Assembly: GCF_026914185.1 (NCBI RefSeq)
Contig: NC_070572.1
Coordinates: 496,001 to 560,000 of the forward strand
Direction of reading: 5' to 3'
DNA: 64,000 nt
Origin: Puccinia triticina
Taxonomy: Eukaryota; Basidiomycota; Pucciniomycetes; Pucciniales; Pucciniaceae
Of the stretch, positions 32,876-44,480 are shown piece after piece; within the stretch, counting starts at the first letter, position 1; each line of letters begins with the position of its first letter. The notes beneath the pieces were generated by a model that was not told the origin of the DNA, did no database searches, and saw only the letters and a program-made list of their open reading frames with translations. Made by a program: the position numbers and the translations under genes.

Positions 32876-35800
32876 TTACCTGGAGTGGTATTCCTTGACA
32901 TGAGTTGCAGCAAACCTTCTGGCTAATTCTGTGCCATCCAATTCTTCCAAGATGTAAGATCCTCCTGGGTTTTGAGCTTTGATTCTGTAAGGGCCATTCC
33001 ATTTATTTTCAAAGAGCTTGCCAAACTGAGAGTCCAAAGATTTGTTATACACTACTACTAATTGACCTTTCTTTAGTGGCTGCCTTGATGTTTTCTTCTT
33101 GTTCCAATAATCCACAGAGTTCTTCCTGGAATCCATGAGCTGCTGGTGTGCTTGCTGCAAGATGGTATCCCTGTTTTCAAGCTGCTGAGTCCTAGCCAGT
33201 AAAAGATCCTGAGTTGATTCTACCTTTGACCAATCCACTCCAAAGAAGGTTTCCAATTCTAAATCAATGGGTAAGATGGGGGGCTGTCCAAGAACTAGTT
33301 CATAAGGTGAGTATCCAGTTGATCTTTTGGTGGAAATTCTGTCTGCAAATAAAACCAAAGGTAAATAATTCCTCCATTTCTTGCCTTCCTTTCCACAGAG
33401 CTTGACCAAGGTATCCTTAATTGCCTGATGTCCTCTTTCTACCATACCATTTGCTTCAGGATAATAAGGGGTGGTGACTTTGATTTTGATTCCAGATTCC
33501 AGAAGGGATTTTTGAAATTGTTGTCCAAATTCAGAGCCTCCATCCACTGTGACTGACCAAGGGGCTCCATATCTGTAGATCCAGTTGTCCAAGAACCACT
33601 GAGAGATTTTCTTTGCTTGAATCTTTTCTAGTCCAACTGCTTCTACCCATCCAGAAAGGTCATCTCTTGCAATTACCAGGTATTTCCATTTGCCAGCTTT
33701 GATGTGAACTGTATCCAAACTGACTCTTCCAAAGATGGTTGCTGCTCCTGTAGGTTTCTTGGGTTCCATTGGCAATTTTGAACTCCTCTTCTGGCAAGCT
33801 TCACAAGACTGGACCCACTTGGTAACACCTCTCTTGAGACCTGGCCACCAAAATCTGAGTTTAATCCTTCTGTAGGTTTCAGCAATACCTCTGTGGCCTA
33901 AGGATTCATGAAGGGAATTGAGGATGGATTTCTGAGCTGAAGGAGAGGTGACTACTATCTGAGAGAATGGTTTGTTGATCCTGTGCAAGACTCCATTGGA
34001 AAGGAAAAAGTTGGCTGATTTGTGCAAAATTTGCTTGAATTCCAGGCTGCTGCATCCTGGAGGTTTGTTCATGGTTGAAAGGTATTCCTGGAGGTGCTTC
34101 CAAATTCCTTGCTGCAAGTTACTTACCCCCTCCCCCAACTTAGCTGATGTCCCCAGAAGCAGGCCAAAATAAGAATGTTTAGTTCCAAATCCAGGGTGAG
34201 GTTTGATCCAGGTTTCATCTTCATCAAAGCTAGGACAATCATCTTCATCAGAATCAGGGGGTCTTCTTGAAAGTCCATCAGGTAAGGTGAAGGTTTTTCC
34301 AGGAGTGTGAACAAGGTCATAGGAGAATAACTGAATAAATCCAATCCATCTGTTCATAGGGGCATTGGGAAGTGAAGGGTTGTTGATCATTCCAATAAGG
34401 CACTGGGCATCCACTCTGAGTTGAAAATGTTGGCCCCACAGTTTGGTTTGAAGTTTCTTGAGGATCTTGGCAACACCACAGAGTTCTAATTTGGATTGTG
34501 AGTACTTTGATTCCCTGGGTGAAAAGACTACTGACTCATATAACACAGGCCTATCCAATCCATCAGAATCCTGTTGAGTAAGAACAGCACCTGCAGCAAT
34601 AACACTGGAGTCCACTGAGAGTTTGATTAAGCCAGCATCAGGTCCATAGTCCAATTTCTTTAGGGTGATATCAGTTCCAAAAATCCTTTTAAGGTCCTCA
34701 AAGGCATCCTGGCAATCTTCAGTCCAATCCCAAGAGGAGTCCTTCCTGGTGAGTCTTCTGAGTGGAGCAGTAATGGTTGAGTAATTTTTAATGAACATTC
34801 TAACATATACACAGATACCTAGGAATCCTCTGACATCTGAAGGAGTGGTGGGAGTTGGCCAGGTTTCAATCTTGTTGAGCTTCTTGATGGATATCCTTCT
34901 GCCTTCCTTACAAACCACATGGCCAACCAGATCCAGAGCAGGTACACAGCAAGCAAATTTCTTCCCAGAGATGGTGAGTCCAGCTTCTTCAATCCTGAAA
35001 AGAATCCTTTCCAGAGTAATGGCATATTCATAGATAAATCTTCTGATCTGGGGGTTGTCCTTTAGAGTTTCTTCATTGTAGTCAGAGGTTGGTCCTTTTA
35101 TACCTCCATCATCCACAAAGATTCCCATATGTTGAGGTAATTCCTCCTGGAGTATCCACATCATTTGGGCCTGGTAAACTGCAACTGAATTGGTGGCTCC
35201 TTGGGGTAATCTGGTAAGTTGAAATCTTCCAAGGGGTGTTTCAAAGGTGGTCAAAGGTCTGGATTCTGGAGCTAATTCTCTTTCATCATATCCTCCCATA
35301 ATATCACCTAGTCCATAGCAAGCCCTTCCAGTGAATGATTCAATGAGTTCCTCTGTCTTTGGTGGTAGTCCAGCGTCCTTAATGGTGACTTTGTTGAGTT
35401 TCTGAAGGTCATGTACAATTCTGAGCTTACCATCCTGCTTCTTTACACAAAATATAGGGCTGGAATAACTGGAAAAGGATTGTTCATAGAGGCCAGTGCT
35501 GAGTCTTTCCCTTACCAGCTCTATAACCTGGTCTTTGATGGGTGCAGGAATTGGAATTGGTTTCTGTTGCCAAGGTTCATGGGGAATGACTGGAATGATA
35601 TAAGGCTGTCCATAGGTGTGTTTAAGAAGGCCTCTTTCTGTTTCTACAAAAGCCAAAGCACCTTGTCTAATCACAATTACCCATACCAGCAGGAGATATT
35701 CTTGAGGAGAAAGCCATCCAGGAGGTCCAAAATTGATGAGGTCCAGCCTTTCTTGAGTAATCTTGGAGGTAGGAGTGAATGGTGGAGGAAAAGGGCTTAA

Positions 35801-36046
35801 AGGAGTGTGGTAAGGATCTCTGGAGAGTGGTGGCCTTGATAATGGAGGGTTGAGAGATAATGGCATTGGTTGGTTTACTGGTTTTATTTTTTTTAGAGTT
35901 GATTTATATTTTGCTGAATGAGTGACTACAGTTTGTTGCTTTTGGTTGTTTTCCAGGGTTGCAGTTGTAAAGGAAGGGAACTGAAAACCTGGTCTCAATC
36001 TAAAAAATTTACCAGACCAGAGTTGGAAGGTATGCTGGTTTCCCAC
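32876..36046 (-). CDS. Gypsy pol: reverse transcriptase, RNase H, integrase
   Basis: About 1040 uninterrupted codons in the pol frame; the first codons overlap the protease frame and no own ATG is needed if entry is by frameshift. Domains in order: reverse transcriptase (RIVHDLQKLN, RLPQGATNSV, GIFVDDGG about residue 310), RNase H (LSVDSSVIAAGAVLTQQ, ESKYSQSKLEL), integrase zinc finger (HESLGHRG..CEACQKR, about residues 690-730) and integrase core (SLDTVHIK, TVDGGSEFG, EANGMVERGH). It ends ATHVKEYHSR without a chromodomain. All catalytic acids are visible, so the enzyme part could be functional although the element has lost its 5' end. Confidence 0.9.
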   Translation of the reverse strand: MGNQHTFQLWSGKFFRLRPGFQFPSFTTATLENNQKQQTVVTHSAKYKSTLKKIKPVNQPMPLSLNPPLSRPPLSRDPYHTPLSPFPPPFTPTSKITQERLDLINFGPPGWLSPQEYLLLVWVIVIRQGALAFVETERGLLKHTYGQPYIIPVIPHEPWQQKPIPIPAPIKDQVIELVRERLSTGLYEQSFSSYSSPIFCVKKQDGKLRIVHDLQKLNKVTIKDAGLPPKTEELIESFTGRACYGLGDIMGGYDERELAPESRPLTTFETPLGRFQLTRLPQGATNSVAVYQAQMMWILQEELPQHMGIFVDDGGIKGPTSDYNEETLKDNPQIRRFIYEYAITLERILFRIEEAGLTISGKKFACCVPALDLVGHVVCKEGRRISIKKLNKIETWPTPTTPSDVRGFLGICVYVRMFIKNYSTITAPLRRLTRKDSSWDWTEDCQDAFEDLKRIFGTDITLKKLDYGPDAGLIKLSVDSSVIAAGAVLTQQDSDGLDRPVLYESVVFSPRESKYSQSKLELCGVAKILKKLQTKLWGQHFQLRVDAQCLIGMINNPSLPNAPMNRWIGFIQLFSYDLVHTPGKTFTLPDGLSRRPPDSDEDDCPSFDEDETWIKPHPGFGTKHSYFGLLLGTSAKLGEGVSNLQQGIWKHLQEYLSTMNKPPGCSSLEFKQILHKSANFFLSNGVLHRINKPFSQIVVTSPSAQKSILNSLHESLGHRGIAETYRRIKLRFWWPGLKRGVTKWVQSCEACQKRSSKLPMEPKKPTGAATIFGRVSLDTVHIKAGKWKYLVIARDDLSGWVEAVGLEKIQAKKISQWFLDNWIYRYGAPWSVTVDGGSEFGQQFQKSLLESGIKIKVTTPYYPEANGMVERGHQAIKDTLVKLCGKEGKKWRNYLPLVLFADRISTKRSTGYSPYELVLGQPPILPIDLELETFFGVDWSKVESTQDLLLARTQQLENRDTILQQAHQQLMDSRKNSVDYWNKKKTSRQPLKKGQLVVVYNKSLDSQFGKLFENKWNGPYRIKAQNPGGSYILEELDGTELARRFAATHVKEYHSR

Positions 36047-36588
36047 TTCTGATTACTGGGGAGTATGATTGGAACCAAGAAAGTCTGACCAGCTGAATCC
36101 ATGATTGAAAGTGCTTCTCCTCTGGCTCCATTGTAATTGATGTTGGCTGAGACATCCATCAAGAAAGGCTTTCCAATAATCATCTGAACTGGTCCTTTGG
36201 CTACCCAGAAATGAACTGTCCTGACTACTTTCCCAATGGTTACCTCCACATCTTCAGCAATTCCAGGTATATCAGTAAGGTGGCCTCCAATTCCTTTGAG
36301 CTTCATAGGTTTAGCAGTGAGTACCAATCCAAGTTTATGTGCAAGAGATTCAGGAATAATGTTGACCATAGAGCCAGTATCCAAGAGTGCTTGATGTTTC
36401 TCTCCTCCAATAGTGATGGTGATGTATCCAAGGGGGCAGGAGTAGTGAGTAGTGGGTTGCTCCTGTGCTGGTTCTTCTCCATCCTCCATGTCTGTGAAGT
36501 TTGCTGATTTGACACCATCCAATGGGACCCTTCTGTTGGTTATCTTCTTCCTAATACAGTCAGTAACTGTCAGCCAGCAGCTAACCAA
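35995..36588 (-). CDS. Gypsy aspartic protease (5' truncated)
   Basis: The minus-strand frame contains CPLGYITITIGGEKHQALLDTGSMVNIIPE, in which DTGS is the retropepsin active site, then KGIGGHL, and IIGKPFLMD, the second conserved block. It ends at a TGA (35995-35997) just after the overlap with pol. Upstream, the frame runs into the LTR of gypsy element 3, so the first residues are foreign and the gag portion is missing. It overlaps pol by about 50 nt in a different frame. Confidence 0.85.
   Translation of the reverse strand: MVSCWLTVTDCIRKKITNRRVPLDGVKSANFTDMEDGEEPAQEQPTTHYSCPLGYITITIGGEKHQALLDTGSMVNIIPESLAHKLGLVLTAKPMKLKGIGGHLTDIPGIAEDVEVTIGKVVRTVHFWVAKGPVQMIIGKPFLMDVSANINYNGARGEALSIMDSAGQTFLVPIILPSNQKWETSIPSNSGLVNFLD
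36004..36010 (-). promoter_or_regulatory. Candidate -1 frameshift heptamer AAATTTT
   Basis: On the minus strand the protease frame reads GTA AAT TTT TTA GAT TGA. The heptamer A_AAT_TTT fits the X_XXY_YYZ slippery pattern in the zero frame. A one-base backward slip leads directly into the pol frame (TTT AGA TTG AGA CCA). It lies 7-16 bases before the protease stop. A downstream pseudoknot or stem was not demonstrated. Confidence 0.55.
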
Positions 36589-37095
36589 GCCAGCGCAGCT
36601 AACTGACAGCGCGCTAGGTACACTAGAGAGTGTACACCTTGTTCAAATGAGAAGCGCGTGAAGCGCGCGTCTTAGGACTGCGTAACCGCAGCAAGGGATC
36701 GACAGATCTACACAGTACAAGTAGTAGGAATTCTCCGAACGGAGGATCCCTCAGATTAGAGTTTACCAAGCCCGCCAAGATTGTAGTTTTCGACCTTACT
36801 CGAACACTGCGATTGGGGCCTTCAACAATCTCTTTTCATTCTCTTCGACTTTGACTCCTCCGCTCGACCTCGCCGATACCGGGTAAGTCAAGCTTTCTCT
36901 TTCCTCCCTCTCCTCTAGTTTCTTAGCGAGTCTTGATAGACTCAGGTTGACAAGGAGTCAACAGCCCCTCCCAAAGGAGGCGTGGTTCATTCCTCCCGCC
37001 TAGCCGGAAGAGAAGAGCTCCGACAAGTGCGTCGTGGTAGCTAGTATCTTCTTAGCCTATTCAGGGCGCGGTCACTGTAGAGACTCGCCCTGACA
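36568..37095 (+). repeat. 5' LTR of gypsy element 3
   Basis: 528 bp with TGTCA/TGACA termini. Just inside, after two T residues, TGGGGGCCTCATCGC could be a primer-binding site; the tRNA is not identified. Confidence 0.92.
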
Positions 37096-37478
37096 TTTGG
37101 GGGCCTCATCGCATTTCCCCGAGATCGATTATCTCATTAAGCTTCAACCTTATCTTTCCGCTGTCCGTAGTATCCAGGCAATTAACCCCTGCATACTATC
37201 TCACCTTACCCCCGGATTTTCAAGTTTGAAAATTGTACAGTATTCAGGCCGATCACACCTGTCCACTGTCTCACCATCTCACTGTAGTTCTTCTTATAGT
37301 ATACTCTCATCATCATATTCACCAAAACGTCCGAGAATCTGACGATACGACCGTTGTTTGTCTTGATTTATTTTTAGGGTTGCACACAGGGCTCTAAGAG
37401 ACGAACAACGTTGCAAACGCTCGATCGGACAATTATACTGATACGTGGAGAAACTAGTAAGCTGTTCCATACAGCTAG

Positions 37479-38048
37479 TTGTTCTACATCGAACCGTTTA
37501 TTCCTCATATTGGCTCTATTTTCTCTTACACTCTTCCTTATACTTCCCTAGTGGCATCCAGACAAACTTCTCTGGACCAGTTCTTTCGCTCGGAAACTAG
37601 GAGCAATCCGGAGACGCCTAGGACAAACCCAGCTGCTCGGGACCAAACGGCTTCCGATAACGGGGTTGGAGATCTGTTCGACCGTCTATTCCGTCGCACC
37701 GGAAACACAGCTAATCAACCTCGCACGAGCTCAGTCCGAGTGTTAGACCCAGCTTTAGCTAACCCAAGAAGCGAGCCTGTCATTGACCCAGCTTTGGCTC
37801 CTCGACAAGCTCATCCGGTGGTAGCCAAACTGATAGCCGATATCAGATCGAGAGACTCAGCGAACAACGACGGAGCGTTGACCATACAGATCCAACGAGA
37901 CTTAGCTCGACCCGGTGCGTCTACAGTCGGTGTAGAGAGACTCTTAACGGGAGACGATAGACCCGATACCGTGATAGGGGATAACAATACAGCTCGCAGA
38001 CCAGCCTCAGACTCTGGTTCCAGCATTGAAATCACGGGTACCGGTTAG
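37479..38048 (+). other. ATG-less leader ORF in frame with gag-pol
   Basis: 190 codons without any ATG lie upstream of gag-pol in the same frame and are separated from it by one TAG (38046-38048) and five codons. The translation is Pro/Arg/Asp-rich and disordered, with a repeated DPALA motif (VLDPALANP, VIDPALAPR). It could be an N-terminal gag extension reached by splicing or stop readthrough, or simply an open leader. Evidence for translation is only the long open frame and the internal repeat. Confidence 0.4.
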
Positions 38049-38063
38049 TATCCCTTCTATATC

Positions 38064-41000
38064 ATGACTCCCCCCAAGAAAACAGAACCTAAAGTAGGTT
38101 CCCAATCGTCATCTACTAGGTCAGCAAAACCCTCGCTCGTTCCCGCAGGCGAATTTAAGCGCGGAGGAAATAAGGCTAAACTTCAATCCGACGACGGCCT
38201 TACTCCTCCAATCGCACCTGAACTTCAGGCGAGGCTACCTGGAAGCGCAGGCGGGCAACAATCAGGAGGCGATGTCTCTCCTGTTGGATCAGGCGGTGAC
38301 GAGCCACAGCAGTCTCGAGAGACTGATCGGCAGGGATTGACTTTTGTCCATAGCGGAGGGTTGGAACCCGTACGTACTACGACGTCCCCGCGCTCAACAT
38401 CAACCGCCGAACCGCCGCACAGCCAATCTACCCCGAGAGCAACATCGGCACCAGGAGTACGAGAGACCAAGGGAACAGCCAGCGCCTCAAGGACCGGCGG
38501 AGCAGGGCCAACCTGGCTTGAACAGGAGGATGAGGCGGAGCACGAACTTCAAGCAGTCGGTTTTCGACGAGGTGTTCAGGGTGGGCAGGACACTACAAGG
38601 GAGTTACCAGTCGATCGAACAGTCCAGGGCCAGAAACCAGGGGAACTGGAACCGTTAACACTGAAGACAGTGACCGGAATATTGCAGAGGATGTTTTCCG
38701 AGATCGAAAAAGTCGTTGATGGTAATGCTAAGCAGGTTATGGTACATACCGACTCCTTTCGCTCCGCTCTGTCGAAGTACATGCAGAAAGACCTTACTAC
38801 CCCCATGGCGAATAACTTTCACTTGATTAAGGACGTTATGAATGATAACTTTAAGTCTGTTAAATTTTCTCTCACTGGCATCTCTTCTGTTTGTAATAGC
38901 TTGCCTGCATCGGTAGGCAAAGTAATAGAAAACATGGACAAGCTGAATGACAAGATGAGAAATTTAGAACTTGCTTCAAACACTAAGACCACAGACCGAG
39001 AGTCTAGAGAGGACACCAGCGCATTGCAGAGCAGCTTGAGAGAATTCATCCAACAAGTGGACGATATGTCTACCGCGAAAATATTGAGCAGGGATAATAC
39101 AGATCCAAAGCTTGTGCACGAAGTGCAGGAGCTCAGTGCGAGGGTGTTTCGGTTAGAACAGGCTGTCACGCAGCGGATGAATCAAACAACCAATGGGGAG
39201 GCTGAGACATCCAAACGGATATCCAATGAGCTGTCTAGTCATGTAGGGGATCTTTTTGAGACGCTAGGAAGGAAGCTGCTCAATGAAATGGAGCAGAAGC
39301 GCCCTTCGTCCAAGGATTCTGGCACTAGTAGTGAGGTAGAGCAAAAGTTAGAGGAACATAGCGAAAATCAAAGAGTGGATTTCCTCAACCTTAACAATAA
39401 AATAGATCGCATGATGAGCCAGTATCGAGCCGAAGGAGCGAGATTAAGAGAAGAGATTGCTGGGTTATCAGCAACAGTTCAGACCCTTAGCACGCGGAGA
39501 GAAGACTTTCCTCAAGCACCTGCACGGAATCCTCCAGCCGATTGCCAGCGCGCAGATTTCCCTCTGGGCGCAGGAAGCGCAGATTATGAGCTGAAAAAGA
39601 GGTTAAATAACGCCATTGCAAAGGCTGATTGGCCGACGTTCTCTGGCGATGGCGAATATGACCACTTGAGGTTTGTGAACTGGATAGATACTGCTAAGAA
39701 GGACGGTCAGGTTGACGATGAGGTTATAGTACTGAAGCTTCTCAACATGCTCACCGGTTCAGCGCTTGCTTGGTATGAAACAATGAGGCTGATCAACAAA
39801 GGGCAAAATTGGGCGTTTTGGAGGGCTGAGATCTGTAAGAAATTCGGCACGTCCGCTTGGAAGAGGAAGAAACAGACCGCATTTGACTCAGACAAATTTA
39901 TACCGGGTGAAACGGCTCCGTCGCAGTGGGTTACACGACAATATCAACGTCTGAAATGCTTCGCACCTGCAATAGATCAAGAATCTATTAACTTTAAGCT
40001 TCTTAGTCTTATGGAAGGCGAAGTGGAGTACGCCGCGAAAAGCGCAATGAAAGGGCCAGATACGGACCTCAGTACCTTCATTAATATTTTAGAAGATATC
40101 TGTGACAAAACCAGAATTGGCAGGCGAAGGTTTGCGGCTAAGACAGTCCCGATGGCAGGCGCAAAACCTATAAGTTCAGCGGGGGACAAACCAAAGACAT
40201 CGCAGACAGAGATCAAATGCTACACCTGTAAAGAGACGGGGCACACCTCCCGCAAATGCCCAAAAAATGTCAATTGCGTAGATGAAGAGCAAAAGGCTGA
40301 TCCGGAGGCAGAAATGGGGAGTGAAGTAGAGGATGACGAACCAGTTATTGGGGGAAACTCCAACGGTGCCTTTGCAATTGAATCTCTTTCAGGCCGCAAC
40401 AACCTAGTCCAGATGAACTGCTGCGACAAAGATTGTCTAGTCTTACTGGACAGCGGCGCCGTGCGGTCGGTAGTCAGCAAAGATTATTTGTCTAAGTTTT
40501 GTCCGGGTTGGAGTAAATTCATTCTACCGATAGTGCCAGGAAGATTCCACAGCGCTTCTGGGTCCCTGTTGCCGTTAGGAGTAGTGAATGTCAAGCTGAT
40601 GATGAAAGATGTCAAACTAGTAGTTAAGTTTGTAGTTATGGATAAAATGACAGCAAGATATTTCTTACTGGGTAATGACTATCTGGCCCATTACAAGATT
40701 TCCCTTCTAAACGAGGGCATAAGAAGATTCACCATTGGCAAACGGGTGTTTGAGTTTGACGAGTCCATCAACGCTATATCCGGAGAGCCAGAAGGAGCTA
40801 TTTCCTTTGCGGAAGAAGTACGGCGAGATGCTAAGATTAACCCAGACCTTGCAGGAGATCAAGTAGAAGACTTACTCAGCGTCCTGGGGAAGTTCAAGAA
40901 GGCTTTTGCTACGCCAGATCAACCGTTTGGCTCTATTAAAGGTCACGAGGTAGCAATTACCCTTACAGTGGAGAAGCCGTACCCTTTGGCTCTGAGGAAG

Positions 41001-43991
41001 CCACCGTACCCGGCGAGCCCGAGGAATAAGGAGGCCATCGAAGAGCACATCACCCTGTTGACTAAGATGGGAATTTTGCGGAAAGTAGGCTCTAATGAAG
41101 GGGTCGACATTACTACCCCAGTCATTATTGCGTGGCATAACGGTAAGTCTCGTCTAGTGGGAGACTTTAGAGCACTGAATACGTACACTACGCCGGATAG
41201 GTACCCTATGCCTAAAATAACTGAATCGTTGACTAAACTTCACGGTGCAAAGTTTATAACATGCATGGATGTTTTGAAAGGGTTCCACCAGAACCAGGTG
41301 GCGAAAGAGAGCCGGAAATTCTTGAGGATCATTTCTCATATGGGGATACATGAGTACCTACGCATGCCGTTTGGAATCAAAAACGCGCCGTCCCACTTCC
41401 AGAGGATGATGGATAACGAGTTCCGTAGGGAGCTTAGTGAAATGTGGCTCATTATTTATATTGATGACATTATTGTTTTCACTGAAACGTGGGAAGAGCA
41501 TGTGGAAAAGTTAGCTATAGTCCTAGGTAGAGTACAAATGATGCAAATGAAGATTTCGCTGAGCAAATGCGCTTTTGGTTTCTCGGAGTTAAAAGCTTTA
41601 GGGCATATAGTCAACGGCCTTTCTTTAGCAGTTGACCAGCATCGGGTAGCAGCGGTTCTCCTGAAACCTATACCTAGTACGGTGAAAGAGCTCCAATCCT
41701 TTCTGGGTTTTGCGGGCTACTATAGACTGCATATTAAAGATTTCAATCTTATGGCTTCGTGCCTGTACAAGCTGTGTAGCCCCAACGTCGGATTTGAGAT
41801 GACTCACGAGAGAGTGGAAGCGTATAAGGCGCTGAGAGTTGCTTTGACTACAGCCCCATTGCTGTTTCATCCCGACCCAAAGAGGCCTTTCCGACTCTAC
41901 GTTGATGCGTGCATGGAGGGTTTAGGTGCGGCCTTGCACCAGATACAAATGATAGGGGATCGTGAACAAGAAGGACCTATATGTTTCATCTCTCGTCAAT
42001 TGAAAGAGTCAGAGAAGAAGTACGGCGCATCCCAATTAGAATGCTTGTGTTTAGTATGGGCGCTAGAGAAGTTGTACTACTACCTCGATGGCTGTATCTT
42101 TGAAGTTATCACCGACTGTGTGGCGCTGAAATCATTACTCAATATGAAGACCCCGAGCCGCCACATGTTAAGATGGCAGATTTCTATACAAGACTGGCGA
42201 GGATCAATGACCATCATCCACCGAGATGGACTGATCCACAAGAACGCGGACGGGCTGTCCAGATGGGCGCTACCCAATGATAAAGACAACCCAGCTTCCA
42301 ATGAAGAGGAAACAGTCCGAGAGATTCCTATAATGGCCATTAGCGTTAGCGGGCTGTCCGTGGAGTTTTGGGACTCAGTGAGCCGTAGTTACGACGAGAA
42401 CCGGAACACCGCCGCGTTAGTTTCAATCCTACGTTCCAAGCATGCTCAACCAGACCTAATTAACCAACTCGAGGAGCCCTGGAAAGCAAACTTCCGGGCC
42501 GGGCGATTCATCCTCCTAGATGGATTGTTGTACCACAGAGCTGGGAATCAGTGCGCTATAGTTTTAGTTAGTGATGATCACATCAATACTATGCTTCACA
42601 AATGTCACGATAACATCGCAGCCGGACATTTTTCCGCAGAACGTACCTTAGAGAGACTTCGGGTGCTAGCGTGGTGGCCAGGATGGACGGTGCGAGTCGA
42701 GCAGTACTGTAGTAGCTGTGACAGGTGCCAGAAAGCCAACAGACCTACAGGGAAACGGTTTGGGCTCCTGCAAACTATAGAAGAACCCAAGCAACGCTGG
42801 GAAGTGGTCAACATGGATTTTGTGACGGCCTTGCCAACAGCGGGGAAAGATAGTTTCAACACCGTTTTAGTTGTAGTTGACCGGTTTTCAAAACGAGCAA
42901 GATTCCTACCCTGTTATAAAGATAATACAGCTTTAGATGTCGCGCTATTGTTCTGGAATTCTATTATCCATGATGTAGGGTGCCCCAGAGTCATCATCAC
43001 TGACCGAGACCCAAAATTTACGTCGGAGTTTTGGCAGAGTTTGTTCCAGCTTCTGGGATCCAAACTGTTGTTCTCTACCGCCTACCACCCACAGACGGAT
43101 GGTTTAGCCGAAAGGATGATACAGACTTTGGAGGATATGATTCGCAGGTATTGCGCGTTTGGCCTTAGATTCAAGGACGCCGAAGGTTATACGCACGATT
43201 GGGTTTCTCTATTACCTGCTTTGGAATATGCGTACAACTCCAGTGTCCATTCAACGACTGGGAAAACTCCGTTTGAGTTAGAACGTGGATGGATACCACA
43301 TATGCCAAGAGACTTGCTACTTAGCAAGGCCGTAACACTCCACCCTTCCGCGGAAAGATTCCAGGAAATGATGTTGCAAGCGGAGAAGCACGCAAGCAGG
43401 TGCTTAGAAGAAGCGGTCCAGTATAATAAAGAACGCTGGGACAAAACCCATCGCGACCATGACATCCAAGTCGGGGACAGAGTCCTGGTGTCTACCGTGA
43501 ATTTCAAAAATATGAGCGGGAACAGGAAGCTTAAAGACGCCTTTGTGGGACCTTTCTTCGTGAAAGCGTTACACGGAAGAAACGCGGTAGAGGTAATCCT
43601 GACCAAAGGATATGACCTTAAACACCCGACCTTTCCGGTAAGCCTCCTTAAGAAGTATGTTGAGCCTGGGGATGATAGACGAGGATCTGAATTACCGGTA
43701 GTCCCAGAGATGGACGCAGACCTGTCGGAGGGACTAGTAGCTTCAAAAATTTTAGATGAGAAGCTCGCCAGAATTAAAGGTCAAGATTGTCGCTTGTACT
43801 TGACCCGTTTCAAGAACAGACCACCAGATGCAGACAAATGGCTGACTAGAGAGCAGATCCAGAAAGCGGATACTCTACTGCGGAAATTCAGAGCTTCCAA
43901 GAGACATGGTAGCACGACTCCTATCAGAGCCGTCCTTTTTGGGGGTGGCGAGTGTCAGCCAGCAGCTAACCAAGCCAGCGCAGCTAACTGA
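38064..43991 (+). CDS. Gypsy gag-pol polyprotein, 1975 aa, intact
   Basis: Starts at the ATG in ATATCATGACTCCCCCC. Residues 1-210 are disordered; about 215-480 are helical/coiled-coil; about 515-680 are the retrotransposon gag capsid ([27 protein letters not shown]). A CCHC knuckle follows at about 718 ([14 protein letters not shown]), then protease with DSGA at about 795, reverse transcriptase ([17 protein letters not shown] about 1130), RNase H ([15 protein letters not shown] about 1277), integrase zinc finger ([15 protein letters not shown]), and integrase core ([25 protein letters not shown]). A chromodomain-like end at about 1892-1942 ([28 protein letters not shown]) suggests targeting to marked chromatin. 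The frame runs 39 bp into the 3' LTR before stopping. All catalytic residues are present, so an active element is plausible. Confidence 0.95.
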   Translation: MTPPKKTEPKVGSQSSSTRSAKPSLVPAGEFKRGGNKAKLQSDDGLTPPIAPELQARLPGSAGGQQSGGDVSPVGSGGDEPQQSRETDRQGLTFVHSGGLEPVRTTTSPRSTSTAEPPHSQSTPRATSAPGVRETKGTASASRTGGAGPTWLEQEDEAEHELQAVGFRRGVQGGQDTTRELPVDRTVQGQKPGELEPLTLKTVTGILQRMFSEIEKVVDGNAKQVMVHTDSFRSALSKYMQKDLTTPMANNFHLIKDVMNDNFKSVKFSLTGISSVCNSLPASVGKVIENMDKLNDKMRNLELASNTKTTDRESREDTSALQSSLREFIQQVDDMSTAKILSRDNTDPKLVHEVQELSARVFRLEQAVTQRMNQTTNGEAETSKRISNELSSHVGDLFETLGRKLLNEMEQKRPSSKDSGTSSEVEQKLEEHSENQRVDFLNLNNKIDRMMSQYRAEGARLREEIAGLSATVQTLSTRREDFPQAPARNPPADCQRADFPLGAGSADYELKKRLNNAIAKADWPTFSGDGEYDHLRFVNWIDTAKKDGQVDDEVIVLKLLNMLTGSALAWYETMRLINKGQNWAFWRAEICKKFGTSAWKRKKQTAFDSDKFIPGETAPSQWVTRQYQRLKCFAPAIDQESINFKLLSLMEGEVEYAAKSAMKGPDTDLSTFINILEDICDKTRIGRRRFAAKTVPMAGAKPISSAGDKPKTSQTEIKCYTCKETGHTSRKCPKNVNCVDEEQKADPEAEMGSEVEDDEPVIGGNSNGAFAIESLSGRNNLVQMNCCDKDCLVLLDSGAVRSVVSKDYLSKFCPGWSKFILPIVPGRFHSASGSLLPLGVVNVKLMMKDVKLVVKFVVMDKMTARYFLLGNDYLAHYKISLLNEGIRRFTIGKRVFEFDESINAISGEPEGAISFAEEVRRDAKINPDLAGDQVEDLLSVLGKFKKAFATPDQPFGSIKGHEVAITLTVEKPYPLALRKPPYPASPRNKEAIEEHITLLTKMGILRKVGSNEGVDITTPVIIAWHNGKSRLVGDFRALNTYTTPDRYPMPKITESLTKLHGAKFITCMDVLKGFHQNQVAKESRKFLRIISHMGIHEYLRMPFGIKNAPSHFQRMMDNEFRRELSEMWLIIYIDDIIVFTETWEEHVEKLAIVLGRVQMMQMKISLSKCAFGFSELKALGHIVNGLSLAVDQHRVAAVLLKPIPSTVKELQSFLGFAGYYRLHIKDFNLMASCLYKLCSPNVGFEMTHERVEAYKALRVALTTAPLLFHPDPKRPFRLYVDACMEGLGAALHQIQMIGDREQEGPICFISRQLKESEKKYGASQLECLCLVWALEKLYYYLDGCIFEVITDCVALKSLLNMKTPSRHMLRWQISIQDWRGSMTIIHRDGLIHKNADGLSRWALPNDKDNPASNEEETVREIPIMAISVSGLSVEFWDSVSRSYDENRNTAALVSILRSKHAQPDLINQLEEPWKANFRAGRFILLDGLLYHRAGNQCAIVLVSDDHINTMLHKCHDNIAAGHFSAERTLERLRVLAWWPGWTVRVEQYCSSCDRCQKANRPTGKRFGLLQTIEEPKQRWEVVNMDFVTALPTAGKDSFNTVLVVVDRFSKRARFLPCYKDNTALDVALLFWNSIIHDVGCPRVIITDRDPKFTSEFWQSLFQLLGSKLLFSTAYHPQTDGLAERMIQTLEDMIRRYCAFGLRFKDAEGYTHDWVSLLPALEYAYNSSVHSTTGKTPFELERGWIPHMPRDLLLSKAVTLHPSAERFQEMMLQAEKHASRCLEEAVQYNKERWDKTHRDHDIQVGDRVLVSTVNFKNMSGNRKLKDAFVGPFFVKALHGRNAVEVILTKGYDLKHPTFPVSLLKKYVEPGDDRRGSELPVVPEMDADLSEGLVASKILDEKLARIKGQDCRLYLTRFKNRPPDADKWLTREQIQKADTLLRKFRASKRHGSTTPIRAVLFGGGECQPAANQASAAN

Positions 43992-44480
43992 CAGCGCGCT
44001 AGGTACACTAGAGAGTGTACACCTTGTTCAAATGAGAAGCGCGTGAAGCGCGCGTCTTAGGACTGCGTAACCGCAGCAAGGGATCGACAGATCTACACAG
44101 TACAAGTAGTAGGAATTCTCCGAACGGAGGATCCCTCAGATTAGAGTTTACCAAGCCCGCCAAGATTGTAGTTTTCAACCTTACTCGAACACTGCGATTG
44201 GGGCCTTCAACAATCTCTTTTCATTCTCTTCGACTTTGACTCCTCCGCTCGACCTCGCCGATACCGGGTAAGTCGAGCTTTCTCTTTCCTCCCTCTCCTC
44301 TAGTTTCTTAGCAAGTCTTGATAGACTCAGGTTGACAAGGAGTCAACAGCCCCTCCCGAAGGAGGCGTGGTTCATTCCTCCCGCCTAGCCGGAAGAGAAG
44401 AGCTCCGACAAGTGCGTCGTGGTAGCTAGTATCTTCTTAGCCTATTCAGGGCGCGGTCACTGTAGAGACTCGCCCTGACA
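43953..44480 (+). repeat. 3' LTR of gypsy element 3
   Basis: 528 bp. It differs from the 5' LTR at four A/G positions by eye and contains the last codons and stop of gag-pol. Confidence 0.92.

Larger units (their letters stand above)
32876..36567 (-). mobile_element. Ty3/gypsy element 2, 5' part missing
   Basis: Protease and pol are present on the minus strand. The right side is cut at 36568 by the LTR of gypsy element 3, inside the protein-coding region before the protease. No gag or 5' LTR of this element is found beyond gypsy 3 (after 44480). The 3' LTR to the left of pol is not identifiable because no second copy is present. Confidence 0.8.
36568..44480 (+). mobile_element. Ty3/gypsy element 3, structurally intact chromovirus type
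   Basis: 7913 bp with two 528-bp LTRs (36568-37095 and 43953-44480) that begin TGTCAGCC and end CCTGACA. By eye they differ at four positions, all A/G. A single gag-pol frame of 1975 codons is intact and ends in a chromodomain-like segment. Flanking 5-mers (GTAAC left, CAGGG right) do not match, so no target duplication is seen despite the young LTRs. It interrupts gypsy element 2 on the left only. Confidence 0.93.
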
